Shown: positions 34,751 to 45,800 of the stretch, in pieces
Layout of the letters: the number at the start of each line of letters is the position of its first letter
How positions within the stretch are numbered: the stretch's first letter is position 1
Assembly: GCF_019279795.1 (NCBI RefSeq)
Contig: NC_056733.1
Coordinates: 1,421,207,552-1,421,271,551 of the forward strand
DNA length: 64,000 nucleotides
Direction: 5' to 3'
Origin: Protopterus annectens
Taxonomy: Eukaryota; Chordata; Ceratodontiformes; Protopteridae
Notes under the pieces: model-generated
Databases searched by the model: none
The model's input: the letters and a program-made list of their open reading frames with translations, nothing else
What the model was told of the DNA's origin: nothing
Program-made: the position numbers and the translations under genes

Positions 34751-35550
34751 TACCATCCTGAAATGTAAATATAAAATAAGTGAGAGAGTGTGAGAAAGAG
34801 AGTTTGAAGCTACCAAGAAAGCTGTAATAAGTCTGGAATAAAGGTATACTGCATTCACTACATAATGAAATGAATGAGACAGCCACAATCAAAGAGTGAA
34901 ATGTCTTTAATAAAGTACAGAACCTGGACTGTGTCTGTCCCACAATTTGTATATGTTGCTGTACCATTGCATTATGGAGATAGTATGGTTGTATGAAATG
35001 CTGAACATCCACAGTTCTCTAGACCCAAATAAATCAAATGTAGCAGGATGCTTTACCTGAACACAGCCAGATATGAATATATATGAATAAAAATGGAATG
35101 TATATTGTAGCAGTAACATCCCCATCACCAACAGTCCTAAGGTTACATACAGGAAACTGTACTAATACATGTAGGGGATATTTATCTGCATCTACTAGTA
35201 ATGTACAGTATATGTATAGGTAGTTTAAGTTGTTAATGTAATATTTCTCCACCCTACCCTATTTTCACAAATTATGCCATTCCACACCAAACTGGGTATG
35301 TGTATTCACAATTAATTCCCATGGACATTTGTCCTGTTGGTTTATACATATCTGCATGTACGTTGATGCATGTGCCCTGTTCACATATCCAAACCTGATG
35401 GCCTGTTGCCACCAATCAACCCTACATGCTGTTGGAATGTCCACTGTTGTTCTAAATATGCATGTGTTATGCTTACTGCTCAATGTTCGGAATTCATGTG
35501 TGTTTGGTTAATGGGAATATTGATGCATGCTGTTACAACTAATTTTGAAT
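34751..35550. other. Non-coding stretch between Myb-like fragments
   Basis: The stretch is AT-rich with no convincing coding frame or repeat. It may be an intron or spacer of the Harbinger-type element on its two sides. Confidence 0.4.
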
Positions 35551-35551
35551 G

Positions 35552-35932
35552 GTGTTTGTTACTAACCCAAAATACCAGAAAATACTGCTAAACATAGGAC
35601 AACAGGGAAGGCGGGTTCCAGCGGACCCACCTCTCCCACCTCAACTGGCGAGTGCACCTGGCACCAGTGCCCAGGCTGGGACCTCCTCCTCCGGTGGCCC
35701 TGTGCCACCTTCGGGTGGAAGCGCTTGCAGGGGATGGGGCTTGTCCCCCCTCTGCAAGAGTGGCCAGAGGAGAGACTCCACTCACCCTCCATAGGGTCCG
35801 GTCTGTGGTGCGTAGTGAGATCAGGCGTTCTGTGACTGATCCCCTACGCCAGCTTGAGGCGAGAGTGGCGCAACTCACGTGTGTGCCTGCCCGTCCTATC
35901 CAGCCCCCAGCACAGCCCCGGCCTGGGCTGTG
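35552..35932 (+). pseudogene. Remnant of a Harbinger-type second protein (C-terminal part)
   Basis: The DNA is locally GC-rich, unlike its surroundings, and follows an AG acceptor-like site near 35578. One frame gives a Pro/Ser/Gly-rich stretch (SSGGPVPPSGG). Another frame gives a helical segment VRSEIRRSVTDPLRQLEARV ending at 35932. The order of a low-complexity linker then a short coiled segment resembles the C-terminal half of Myb-like Harbinger proteins and parallels 47586-48490. At least one frameshift separates the two parts. The function is not certain. Confidence 0.45.
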
Positions 35933-36239
35933 AAGGCACAGTGGTAACTACCCATGGGTGGGGATCTCAGTTCCACTGTTGCCATCTGTGGGCTCATGGG
36001 CTTACGATATCCAAACATCCGTCCTTGTCAATTGTGTTTACCCCCCACGTGTCATACTCCGCCCCTGTATGCGTCTTGTTTGTCTTGTCTGTTAACCTCC
36101 CCAACCTACCTCCCCAAATATACCTACTTCCTGTACCTCACATTCCACTCTCACCTGAAAAAAAAATAAAAAAAGGGCACTCTGTTCCCACAAAAAAATT
36201 ATGCCCCATACATAGCTGCACATTTCGCATACATGTCTG

Positions 36240-36800
36240 CTGGACATGTAAACTGATAATTACAATTGGCTGTACAACATATTTAGTTGTCCTCACCCCT
36301 CTCTCAGGGGTGGAAGGTGTCAAATCTCACTCTAAATTTCTAACATATGCACAGCTGTTGCAGGTAAAGAATTGGGCAGCTATGGGCCTTCCCTACATCC
36401 TTCCTGCACATCCCGAGCTTGTTTTCCTACTGTCCTATCCTCTTTGTGCCCCCTTTTTCACCACTTTCCTATTTCCCCATTTTCTTTTCTTTAAAAGAAA
36501 ATAGCGCGGATGTTAGCGGGAGTAAGCACTTTTAAGCAGTAGTCAGCGGGTGTGCGCTTGTGTGCGCTTAGCTAAGCGTAGCTAAGCATCGCGCAAACTC
36601 ACGCAAACCCGCTTACAACTACTTAAAAGTGCCTTGGTCACTCTGTATGACCACTCAGCCACAGCAGATATACAAGAACTTGGTGCTGAAAGAAATATAT
36701 CATGAAATACAAGGAGTGAATGTAAATAGGAAGGCCATTACACAAAGCTTGTTCTGTGTATTTTTACTGGCAATTCTTGTGGAATTGCATTACATTAGTG
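36240..36800 (+). repeat. Diverged repeat, copy 1 (pairs with 37400-37860)
   Basis: Shared blocks include TTAGTTGTCCTCACCCCTCT, GGGGTGGAAGGT, GCCTTCCCTACATCC-like and ACTTAAAAGTGCCTT, then GAAAGAAATATATCATG and AAGGAGTGAATGTAAAT. Between these blocks copy 1 carries GCG-rich sequence (AGCGCGGATGTTAGCGGG to CGCAAACCCGC, 36502-36612) that copy 2 lacks, and it lacks about 96 bp of tRNA-like sequence present in copy 2. Confidence 0.7.
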
Positions 36801-36904
36801 TGATAAGAGAAACAGCCATGCTAGTAGGTAATAATGTTACAGTAGCACCTTACAAACCCCACACAGTATCAGAGCAGGGTAAACACTGCCATATTTGAAT
36901 AGGT

Positions 36905-37397
36905 AAGAGGCCAGACCTCCCAACTGTGACTGATTTACAGGGATGTCCCTGATTTGCAAACAAATGTTAACTGTGCCCCACTGACTCCCTGTGAAATGTA
37001 CTCACAGTAGGCAGAAAGGTGGGGAATCCCACGTAATGGTAACTGTCAATAAGTTACAGTAGACACTACTTGCATGTCAGAAATGGTGTTGTAATACATA
37101 TGCTCAAAATACCCCACTGTCAGAATATCTGAAATATATCACGGGTGTATCCCACTGATATGTACCTTTCCCTGAGGCTGGTCAAATATATACCTGAGAT
37201 TATCTGAGGCCTGGAAGTGTCAGAAACACACAGGCATATCAGCCTGTCTGCTGTTAAACACTCTACGAATAGCTGTAGAATTACTTCCACAAGCATGCCC
37301 TTATGTAGGAGTACAACACAGAAATATCAAAGGATGTAGCCATCTAACATACTAATGACAGTATAGCAGTTCACAAGCACTGCATGTGCCTGATATT
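36905..37397. other. Unassigned spacer between the two repeat copies
   Basis: The spacer begins with CCAGACCTCCCAACTGTGAC, which resembles the start of the inverted-end repeat at 28509. No matching end was found. There is no coding signal. Confidence 0.35.
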
Positions 37398-37399
37398 CA

Positions 37400-37905
37400 T
37401 AATTGTTAGTGCAATATAATTAGTTGTCCTCACCCCTCTCTCAGGGGTGGAAGGTTTCAAATGTCACAGCAAATGTCAAACATATGTACAGCTATTGCAG
37501 TTAAAGAAATGTGCAGCTATGGACCTTCCCTACACCCAGCCTGCACATCCCTAGCTGGTTTCCCCACTGACTTCCTGCTTCCCGCTTACAACTGTTTAAA
37601 AGTGCCTTATTCACTCTGTATGACAAGGCCCCAGTACTGCTCAGCAGCAAAATAAAATACCTTTGTAAGTGTCAAACCCCTGACCTTAGGCTCACCAGAC
37701 TGCATGAAGTACCACCAAGCCACAGCAAACATATAAAAACTTAGTGCTGAAAGAAATATATCATGCATTACAAGGAGTGAATGTAAATGGAAAATAGGAA
37801 AGCCATAGCAACACATTCCAGTAAAGACAAATATCAGGCATTCAAGGAGTGAATGTAAAGGGAAAATAGAAAAGCCATAGCAACACATTGCAAGAACTAC
37901 TGTTG
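37400..37905 (+). repeat. Diverged repeat, copy 2, with a tRNA-like insert and a short duplication
   Basis: This is the partner of 36240-36800. On the minus strand 37660-37735 reads CTGTGGCTTGGTGGTACTTC and then AGGGGTTTGACACTT, a decayed tRNA-like A-box/B-box pair. A roughly 73-bp block (CAAGGAGTGAATGTAAA...CATAGCAACACATT) is present twice in a row at about 37770-37890. Confidence 0.6.
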
Positions 37906-38640
37906 TATGCCAGTTAATCCACAAATCCCACAGGAAAGTACATACTCCCATGTAAACAGTGTTAGCATTAGCAGGTGTGAGTTAACATGCACACTAAGAA
38001 GTGTGCACTGGAAGAATCAACAGTCAGGTTTCATTACAACATGCATTTCAGTGGCTACAACACAGCCTCAGATATGAGAGATATACCAACCTTCTGACTG
38101 ACACAACAGTGTCCACAGCAAACCAGCATTGTCCCCACCTTGCAAAACTGGAAGGCCTACGCCTACCTAACCTATCATTTTATAGCAGTGTCCTGAAATC
38201 ACAGTGAGAACTGCAATTACCACACAGCAGGCTGCATGCAATTACTAAATGCTGGCCACCAATTGGTGCAGAGGCCATCACATGCACATGTGCAGATACC
38301 TACAAAAGCAGCCTGTACTGCCAGTCCACACAAGCAATAATATCATTGCAGCAACTGGAGGGAGAGAGAAGAGAGAGAGATAGATATAAATAGAGAGAGA
38401 GAGAGACAGAGACCAAAAAAAAAGCCAGCAAGCCAAAAGAAAAAAGCTGTCAGAGACAAAGGTAATGTAAACTACATAATCTAATAATCTACATACTGTG
38501 AACCCTCCATATGTGTTAGCAGTCTGTATCTATATGTATATGCAGATGTGCATAGGGCAAGGGACATACTGCAACTGTTAGTGAAGGCTGGACATACATA
38601 TGTAGTTGAAGGTTGCTATGTGCACATATCAATATAGGTT
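37906..38640. other. Non-coding stretch with a GA-rich microsatellite
   Basis: A GAGAGA/GATA-rich simple repeat lies at about 38358-38412, followed by an A-rich purine tract to about 38465. Otherwise nothing is recognised. Confidence 0.5.
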
Positions 38641-38897
38641 GTAGTGTGTGCATTGAAAACAGCATGCAGTGCAGGTATATGTCATGTGGTGGCGAACTTC
38701 TGTGGGACTGAGACAGTAAGGCCTGCTACAGCTATACGGCCTGAGGACAGCATAATGCATTCTGCACAACACTGTGCAATATCATTACAGAATGGTATGT
38801 CTCACACCTGTTTCAGAAGTGATATTCCCACCATGAAAGGTGGGCAGTCTATGTGCCTACATGTGCATGTATATGTACAGCAATGGATGTTTAGAAG

Positions 38898-39101
38898 TGT
38901 GTGTGTATATATATATATATATATACATAATCTATATATATCTATATATATATATCTATATATATATATATATATGTACATAGAGAGGTATGTATCGATA
39001 GATAGAGATATATAGATAGAATATGTATATACATATATGTTACATACATATATAGATATGTAGATACATACATATATACAGATAGATATGAATGCCTATA
39101 G

Positions 39102-39133
<32 letters not shown>

Positions 39134-39151
39134 GGTTATATAGAGCAGTGC

Positions 39152-39197
<46 letters not shown>

Positions 39198-39198
39198 A
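38898..39198. repeat. TA/GATA microsatellite cluster
   Basis: Several (TA)n and TATAGATA arrays follow one another (38906-38975, 38996-39060, 39106-39135, 39153-39195). They create long spurious Tyr/Ile frames on both strands. The remainder up to 39598 is featureless. Confidence 0.85.
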
Positions 39199-39598
39199 GA
39201 GAGTGAGACATGGGGGCAGATGTACTGCAACAGGTGCCTGGTGACCAAGGCATGGACTGAACACCAATGTTGATACTGCAGTACCATACCCCATTCCAAA
39301 ACATGTTACCCACTAACTACCACATAGGTGGTTGCCTGCCTACCACTGGAGGTGTCAGAAGGGAACATGGGACACAGGTGTAAAATAGCCTCCCCTTTGA
39401 TATCCACAGTGGCACACTAGTCTTGTAATCCCTGTACATGGTACGTGTCATCACAAAAGGTGTGTCAGCTAGGGAAATGTAAGTCAGTGTGCCCCTCTAC
39501 ACCTCACAATGTCCTATGCAGTATGTACCTCCCATGAGAACTACAGCAAGTGGAAAGGCCACAGACATACCTAACAAAGACTGATAATGCCCTCAAAC

Positions 39599-39614
39599 AC
39601 ATTCCCTATGTAGA
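39599..39614 (+). repeat. Left target-site duplication of the Penelope-like element
   Basis: ACATTCCCTATGTAGA is repeated exactly at 44353-44368. The perfect 16-base match brackets the element and marks a recent insertion. Confidence 0.85.
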
Positions 39615-40172
39615 ACACAGCAACACGGATCTATAAAGGCTGTCTTCTTACTCCATAAACTCCACCAATAATTCCAAGAGCAGTCGAAAAAACAAGAATA
39701 GCGAAATATAAGCTTTATTCCATAACAAAGATAAAACAGGATTGAGCGCTTTCGTCTCTGTACCGGAGACCTCTTCAGAATCAAAAAAAGCAGTCAATGG
39801 CACTCATTTATATCATAGCCAGTAACATCATAAAACAATAATTGATGTGCTTTCCATAATTGATTGATAATTAATTAACTTGTCCACCATTCCTTTAAAG
39901 TGCTGTAGCACCCTGTATGAAATGTATGTATATATATATATATATCTCTTCATACATTGGTATATTCCTAGAATAAAATGTACAATACATAAAATATAAA
40001 AATATAAAATACTAAACTAGGACTAGTCTAAAATAGATATATATATATATAAATATATATGTATGTTCTGATGAAAAGTTGATATATAATATGAATATAA
40101 AATATGTATAAATATATATAATCTAAATATAAAAAATATATAAATACATATATATATACATTCTGAAAAATA
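39611..40172 (-). repeat. Left inverted arm of the Penelope-like element
   Basis: This arm is the reverse complement of 43766-44322 over about 560 bases with few differences. Most differences are length changes in the TA-rich middle. In Penelope elements such inverted flanking copies are a known form of the pseudo-LTR. The arm contains a hammerhead motif on its minus strand. Confidence 0.88.
39740..39782 (-). ncRNA. Hammerhead ribozyme motif, left arm
   Basis: On the minus strand the order is GATT (stem I), CTGAAGA core, a stem II hairpin GTCTCCG-GTA-CAGAGAC, GAAA core, GC/GC (very short stem III), TC and AATC (stem I). All core positions CUGANGA, GAAA and UH are present. One pair in stem II is C-A rather than C-G, so this copy may be weaker than the right one. 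Minimal hammerheads of this form are known from Penelope-like elements. Confidence 0.8.
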
Positions 40173-40503
40173 GTTCACTTTTGAGTGAACTGGTTAGAGT
40201 CATTCAAAATTACTCGCAAACCATCCCCACACCTGTGGAGGCGGGGAATACTATTCCCTGTGCTCAGAGTAGCCCTAGAAACAGAGCTGATGATGCGTTG
40301 ACGTCAGAGAAGGCGGAAATACCAGGACGAGAAGAACATCTACACCAAACGAGCACATCTTGAGTTCTCCGGATAACTTTAATAGATTGGGACACAATGT
40401 TCATCCACATTCCAGGGGGAACAACTTTTCTAAATATTACCACATGGATTTTCACCACTGGTTAAACCAATCTTTCAGCAATTCCACCCCTGTGGTGGAA
40501 TCG

Positions 40504-41573
40504 AAATGAAGAAACAACTCAACATACAAAGAAAAGTGCAAGACTTTTAAACTTTTATTAACCAGATATAGGAACCTTGTAGTGGAAAACTGGTATTTCA
40601 ACAAGTGTCTCCACGACAATGTTGTTCCTAAAGGACTGAGGATCCAGAAATTTCCTAGTAACATTAATTATGAGGTTGAGAATGAATTGTTTAAGAACAT
40701 TAGTAATATTTTTAATGAATGTAGATTGTCTGTTATAAAAGCACTTATGAAACACAATGAGAACAAAATATCTGAAAAAATTGAGATTGACAAATTGTAT
40801 AAGGAAATCACTGAAGATTTACTTTTTTCTCTATAAGAATATAAGCATATATATTATAGAAATATACAAGATGTCGATACTGTTACCACGCGTAATTATA
40901 ATAGGAAAACATCTAAGCTTAGAAGGGATTTGAATGAATACTGTTCTGGTATAGCATATATGGGAGACAACTATAGGAGAACCCACTTCTCGAGGGGACC
41001 CTATCATAGACCACACACGGGTTATACCACGAACCCAGATAACTTTTCTAGAACTGAACAGGTAGAAAATGGGGATACATGTAATAACTACAACAATGAA
41101 AAAATATTTGATGAAAATATCAATGATTATCAAGAGAACAACTGTAATAGAGAAGAATACATCCCTTTAAAAGATGCAGGCCCCAGGAGATCAGAGAGGG
41201 TAAAGAAACGAGCCCCCCAACAACAGTCATATGCACAGGTGGCGGGGGATTATCGATTCTACAACAGAGGAATGGACAAATAGAATTGAGAGGCAATTTG
41301 ACGATGTTTGAGAATTCTTCTCATGTGAATACACACATTGAAAATGAGACGGGCTCTATAATACACTCACTCAACAATTTTAATATTTTTAATTATACCG
41401 ACATGGAGATTAATGAGACCTTTTTTCACCTGTTTACAAAAGGATTTACCTTTGTACCATACAGGACACCCAGTATTGAGAGTATTTTGCTAGATGTCAA
41501 GTTATTCAGTAGAAAGTTAAATTTAGCAGTCATTTTTAAAGATACAGGACCATCTGATGGACAGGGAATTTAA
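40504..41573 (+). pseudogene. N-terminal region of the Penelope-like protein, split over frames
   Basis: Fragments in different frames resemble the upstream part of Penelope polyproteins: VVPKGLRIQKFP near 40625, a charged middle around 40930-41280 (RRSERVKKRAPQQQ), and LFTKGFTFVPYRTPSIESIL near 41430-41490, which matches the block usually just before the RT. The main frame opens at 41751, so the N-terminal portion is probably disrupted by two or three frame changes or is expressed differently. Confidence 0.6.
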
Positions 41574-41750
41574 AAAAAACGGAGTATGTATAACCCACCA
41601 CTACAGCATGATATTTTGTATTTTGAGAATGTACTTACCAAACAAATCAGAAACAACTATTATTATAACATAAAGAAGAATTAAAGTAATTTAACGGGGG
41701 ATGAAACCAAACTTGTCTATGAGCTCAGACGTAATGAAAAAGTTTGAGTT

Positions 41751-43697
41751 ATGAAACCTGACAAGGGTGGGGGTATGGTTCTAATGAACCAATGGGACTA
41801 CACTAGAAAAATGCTTGATATTTTAAACAACACCAATAGTTATACCCTTGTCTCTAAGAATGAAATTAATATTTCATACCAAAAGATTGACTACATTTTA
41901 GAGGACAATTTGTTACAAGGGCTTATTGATATGGAATTACATAATTATCTGAAGGTATGGAAGCCAGTTATTCCAGCTATTTTTGGTATTCCCAAAACCC
42001 ACAAATGTGTACACGACCCTCCAATGAGGCCCATTGTATCATCCCAAGGTTCCAAGACACAACCTTTAGCTATATACATAGACACAAAATTAAAGGGGTA
42101 CCACTCTAAATATCACCATTTATTAGTAGATTCTTGGGATTTCCTGAAAAAGAATGGAAGCTTGACATACAAGGAGAATGTTTATTTCATTACCATTGAT
42201 GTCAAGGATCTATTTACTGTTATACCCCATTCTACAGGGTTGGAATGGTTTGAAAAGATATTAACTGAATTGGACTTTTTGCAGCCAGATGAATTTAGAA
42301 TAATCTTAGAAAATATGGAGTTGGTATTAAGAAATAATTACATATTCTTTCAAGGCGAATATTACCATCAGACAGAAGGTGTAGCTATGGGGGCAGCATG
42401 TGCCCCCATGTATGCTAACATCATTATGCTACACTGGGAAAGACAGTATATTTTTGTATCTGACTTTTACCAATATATCCATGGGTATTATCGGTTTTTG
42501 GACGACATATTTATTTTGTGGACAGGACCAGAAACGACCATCAGGGAGTTCATTGAATATATTAATAACAGTACCTCTTTTCTTAGGTTTACCCATGAAA
42601 TTTACAAAGATATAACACATTACTTTGATGTAACTATTTACAAGGATGAAGTAGCTAAAAGATATAAATCTACCATTTATAGGAAAAAGAACTTTTCCAA
42701 TGCTTATTTACACTATGAGAGTGACCACCCTATTCATTTGAAAAAGAATATTGTCAAAGGGCAAATGATTCGTGTGTCTAGGATGACAACAGAACAAGAA
42801 GTTTTCTTGAAGGAAATAGACATTTTAGAAAATATGTTCCACGAAAGGGGATACCCAGTAGCTTTAACACAGACTATTAAAAAATTTGTAATAGAAAGAA
42901 GAAAAAACAACTACCCACCTTTACTTGGGTTTGATCACAATCTGGGGGAAACTGTGGGTATTACAAATGCAGGAAACAAACAAAATAACACAAAAACTAT
43001 CTCATATTTGACCTTAACATACCACCAAAATATTGGATGGCTTAAAAAGTGTATAAATGATACTTGGGATATGTTTAGATCTATGCCCACAAGAGTGACA
43101 ATATTTCAAAATACTCTGACTTATAGTTACAGGAGGAATTTCAATTTGAAAAATATCTTAGAAAAAGGGAAGGAACAGTATTCGAATAGTAGTTACGGTT
43201 ACGCTACAAACAAAAAAGGTACCTTTAGATGTGGGAGATGTCCCCAATGTTCTTTTATAGCTGATAAAAAGATAGTGAAGTTACCTAGTGTTAGAGCAAC
43301 CCTGAAAGCTACAAAATATAGTAGCTGTTACACAAAAGGAGTTGTATATCTAGCCTACTGTAAATCCTGTTGGTGTTATTACATTGGGAAGACTGAAAGA
43401 CATCTAAGGAAACAAATCTATGAACACATCAGGGACATCAACCGCAAAAATGAAAATAATGCACTATATAGGCATTCATTAGTTTGTATGGAAGCAAATT
43501 TTAAATTCTGGGTACTGGAGATAGTGGAACCTTTAGAAAGAGGAGGTGACTGGGAAACTAGATTGACATATAGGGAAATGATGTGGCAATTAAAACTAGA
43601 TGCATGTAGTGGAAAGGGTCTTAACGACAATATTTCTATATTACCAGCACTAAAATTGTTATCCCAGGACCCTAGGAAACCATACACACATGCATAA
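41751..43697 (+). CDS. Penelope-type reverse transcriptase with GIY-YIG endonuclease
   Basis: The 648 codons are open from an ATG at 41751. Residues 1-20 contain MKPDKGGGMV, the conserved PLE opening. FGIPKTHK is at about 78-85, PPMRPIVSS at 90-98, catalytic block A (ITIDVKDLF) near 148-155, GVAMGAACAP at 210-219, and the catalytic box RFLDD at 248-252. A CGRCPQC cysteine cluster lies near 494-500. The endonuclease has VVYLAY near 531 and YYIGKT near 543-548, followed by the conserved Arg and His (HLRKQIYEH). In this family the RT primes from a nick made by the GIY-YIG nuclease. The frame probably begins further upstream in an intact element, so this may be a truncated product. Confidence 0.9.
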   Translation: MKPDKGGGMVLMNQWDYTRKMLDILNNTNSYTLVSKNEINISYQKIDYILEDNLLQGLIDMELHNYLKVWKPVIPAIFGIPKTHKCVHDPPMRPIVSSQGSKTQPLAIYIDTKLKGYHSKYHHLLVDSWDFLKKNGSLTYKENVYFITIDVKDLFTVIPHSTGLEWFEKILTELDFLQPDEFRIILENMELVLRNNYIFFQGEYYHQTEGVAMGAACAPMYANIIMLHWERQYIFVSDFYQYIHGYYRFLDDIFILWTGPETTIREFIEYINNSTSFLRFTHEIYKDITHYFDVTIYKDEVAKRYKSTIYRKKNFSNAYLHYESDHPIHLKKNIVKGQMIRVSRMTTEQEVFLKEIDILENMFHERGYPVALTQTIKKFVIERRKNNYPPLLGFDHNLGETVGITNAGNKQNNTKTISYLTLTYHQNIGWLKKCINDTWDMFRSMPTRVTIFQNTLTYSYRRNFNLKNILEKGKEQYSNSSYGYATNKKGTFRCGRCPQCSFIADKKIVKLPSVRATLKATKYSSCYTKGVVYLAYCKSCWCYYIGKTERHLRKQIYEHIRDINRKNENNALYRHSLVCMEANFKFWVLEIVEPLERGGDWETRLTYREMMWQLKLDACSGKGLNDNISILPALKLLSQDPRKPYTHA

Positions 43698-43765
43698 TCA
43701 AATGGTACATACATTAACTATTAGGTTGTTACTATATAGTTAGGGTGACATACTCACATATACAT

Positions 43766-44322
43766 TTTTCAGAATGTATATATATATGTATTTATATATT
43801 TTTTATATTTAGATTATATATATTTATACATATTTTTATATTCATATTATATATCAACTTTTCATCAGAACATACATATATATTTTTATATATATATATA
43901 TATTTTTAGACTAGTCCTAGTTTACGTATTTTATATTTTTATATTTTATGTATTGTACATTTTATTCTAGGAATATACCAATGTATGAAGAGAGATATAT
44001 ATACATACATTTCATACTGGGTGCTACAGCACTTTAAAGGAATGGTGGACAAAATTAATTAATTATCAATCAATTATGGAAAGCACATCAATTATTGTTT
44101 TATGATGTTACTGGCTATGATATAAATGAGTGCCATTGACTGCTTTTTTTGATTCTGAAGAGGTCTCCGGTACGGAGACGAAAGCGCTCAATCCTGTTTT
44201 ATCTTTGTTATGGAATAAAGCTTATATTTCGCTATTCTTGTTTTTTCGACTGCTCTTGGAATTATTGGTGGAGTTTATGGAGTAAGAAGACAGCCTTTAT
44301 AGATCCGTGTTGCTGTGTTCTA
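43766..44322 (+). repeat. Right inverted arm of the Penelope-like element
   Basis: This arm is complementary to 39611-40172. It begins ATTTTTCAGAATG just after the reading frame and ends GTTGCTGTGTTCTA. It carries TA-rich blocks and the better-preserved hammerhead motif. Confidence 0.88.
44151..44193 (+). ncRNA. Hammerhead ribozyme motif, right arm
   Basis: The order is GATT (44151-44154, stem I), CTGAAGA (44155-44161, core), then a stem II hairpin with seven perfect pairs GTCTCCG-GTA-CGGAGAC. GAAA (core) follows, then GC-GC (stem III with almost no loop), TC (44188-44189) and AATC (44190-44193, closing stem I). Cleavage would be expected after C44189. The near-loopless stem III is the known hallmark of Penelope hammerheads, which may act as dimers. 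Confidence 0.9.
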
Positions 44323-44352
44323 TTTTGTTATGGTTGCTATTTTTGATTGATT

Positions 44353-44368
44353 ACATTCCCTATGTAGA
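44353..44368 (+). repeat. Right target-site duplication of the Penelope-like element
   Basis: ACATTCCCTATGTAGA is identical to 39599-39614. Confidence 0.85.
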
Positions 44369-45783
44369 CTGACTCACAAAACCACAGCTAGAGTGCCTTG
44401 CATACTTCTTACACAGAGGTTACCACTGCTGGACATACAGAGTTATGTCACACCCATACCAGTCGGCCAACCACCATGGCAACACCTCACAATCCGTCCA
44501 GCCTACATGACCTAGGGCCCTAATCCTTGTCACCGCACTAAACAGCACATGCTGGAGGTACAGGTTTCAATACACAAATATGCCATACCCTGGACTAAAC
44601 CACCCAGCATTAACAAACAAGGCTCCTTATTAGTAGATGTCATACATACCCCTGATGAATGTTATGGAGATAGGTAATATGCCCTGTGAGTCACCTCTGT
44701 GTAACCGTTTCACAGGAGCCAGTAAAATCACATTACACGTGTCACAAAGGGCAGGGTAGCATATGGCTAGGCGGCCCAGGGCCAATAGCATAGTACCTAC
44801 CTATGACACAATGCACACACACATGTACTCAGTGCAATACCAGCTATGTGAGGTTGAATGAGTGTGACACTGACTGTGTGCAAGGTCTGTAAAGGTGTGA
44901 TAGCTTAGCGTGAGTTTGTGTCTGTCATGGTAGTTTGTGTCGTAAGTGTGAGGCCAGAGAAAGATGTGTCAGTTATCGGGATGCAAACATAGTAGATTGG
45001 CATATGTTGTGCTGTAGTTCCCTGTGTACAACTGCGGTGTCCCATCGTAGGCAGAAGCAATACATGTATGCTCAGTAGGTGGTACTGCTGTTGAATCCAG
45101 CTCACATATGAACTGTTGTACTACCTGAAGTTGTAGGCCTAAACACTACAGTATGGTGTATGTTCACATTCCCTGGTAACACTGTCTGGTGTGTTTCCTG
45201 TAGTCTGCACAGATTACATACCTCATGCATAGGTATCTGTAAGTAGGGGCACACAGTACTATAAGGTACACAGTTAATGCTCATCTGTGTCGTCATACAT
45301 TTGTGTGTTGTATGTATGTGTAATGTGTGTGTAATGATGCCTGTACCATGGCCGCAATCACATGTGTGTTACAGGGTATGTGTGTGTACCTGGCAGCATA
45401 TATACTCTGTGACAGCAGTATGCTGGCTATATTAACAACTGTGCACATATGTCAGGTAGGGGTATGGCATCAAAGACTAGGGTGGATTACCATTGAAACT
45501 GTAAATGTGCATTGCATGGGATGACAATATTCTTCATCCATTAGCTTAATACATACCCCCAGTGTGAGGTTGTGCATTGTATCCCAAACAGTGTGCCGAG
45601 TGCTGGTGTATACTAGTTTGTTGTATGGAGTGTGGCAGGCACTGTCAGACAGTTGTGGGCTGAGCACTGATATGTGGTATCGAACATGTGTATCCCCTGA
45701 TAGACAGACAGATGCTATATATGGCAGTTAAGTGATATCAGTACATTAGAATATTAAGTGTGCCACATGACTTGCTCACATAT
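44369..45783. other. TG/CA-rich non-coding stretch upstream of a Myb-like gene
   Basis: No coding signal is seen. The stretch is rich in TGTGTG and CATG words, as are the introns of the gene that follows. It probably belongs to the 5' untranslated intron of the Harbinger-type element. Confidence 0.4.
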
Positions 45784-45800
45784 TTTTCTTTTCCTTCCAG

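Larger units (their letters stand above)
39611..44352 (+). mobile_element. Penelope-like retroelement with inverted arms
   Basis: The element has a 648-codon frame with an RT of Penelope type and a C-terminal GIY-YIG endonuclease. It is flanked by inverted arms (39611-40172 and 43766-44322) and enclosed by a perfect 16-bp target duplication. The right arm continues 30 bases further (to 44352), the kind of short extra tail seen in this class. Both arms contain (TA)n blocks. A decayed or split N-terminal region lies at 40504-41573. The family could be Neptune- or Poseidon-like; I cannot decide between them without a tree. The intact duplication and long open frame suggest a young copy. Confidence 0.9.

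Noticed and set aside
32703-36640. One complete Harbinger element with GGGCCGGATTCAC ends
   Set aside because: A matching inverted right end was not found, so the two Myb-related parts and the hairpin terminus were listed separately.
38644-39313. Frames of 123 codons on both strands rich in Tyr and Ile
   Set aside because: They are translations of TA/GATA microsatellites, not genes.
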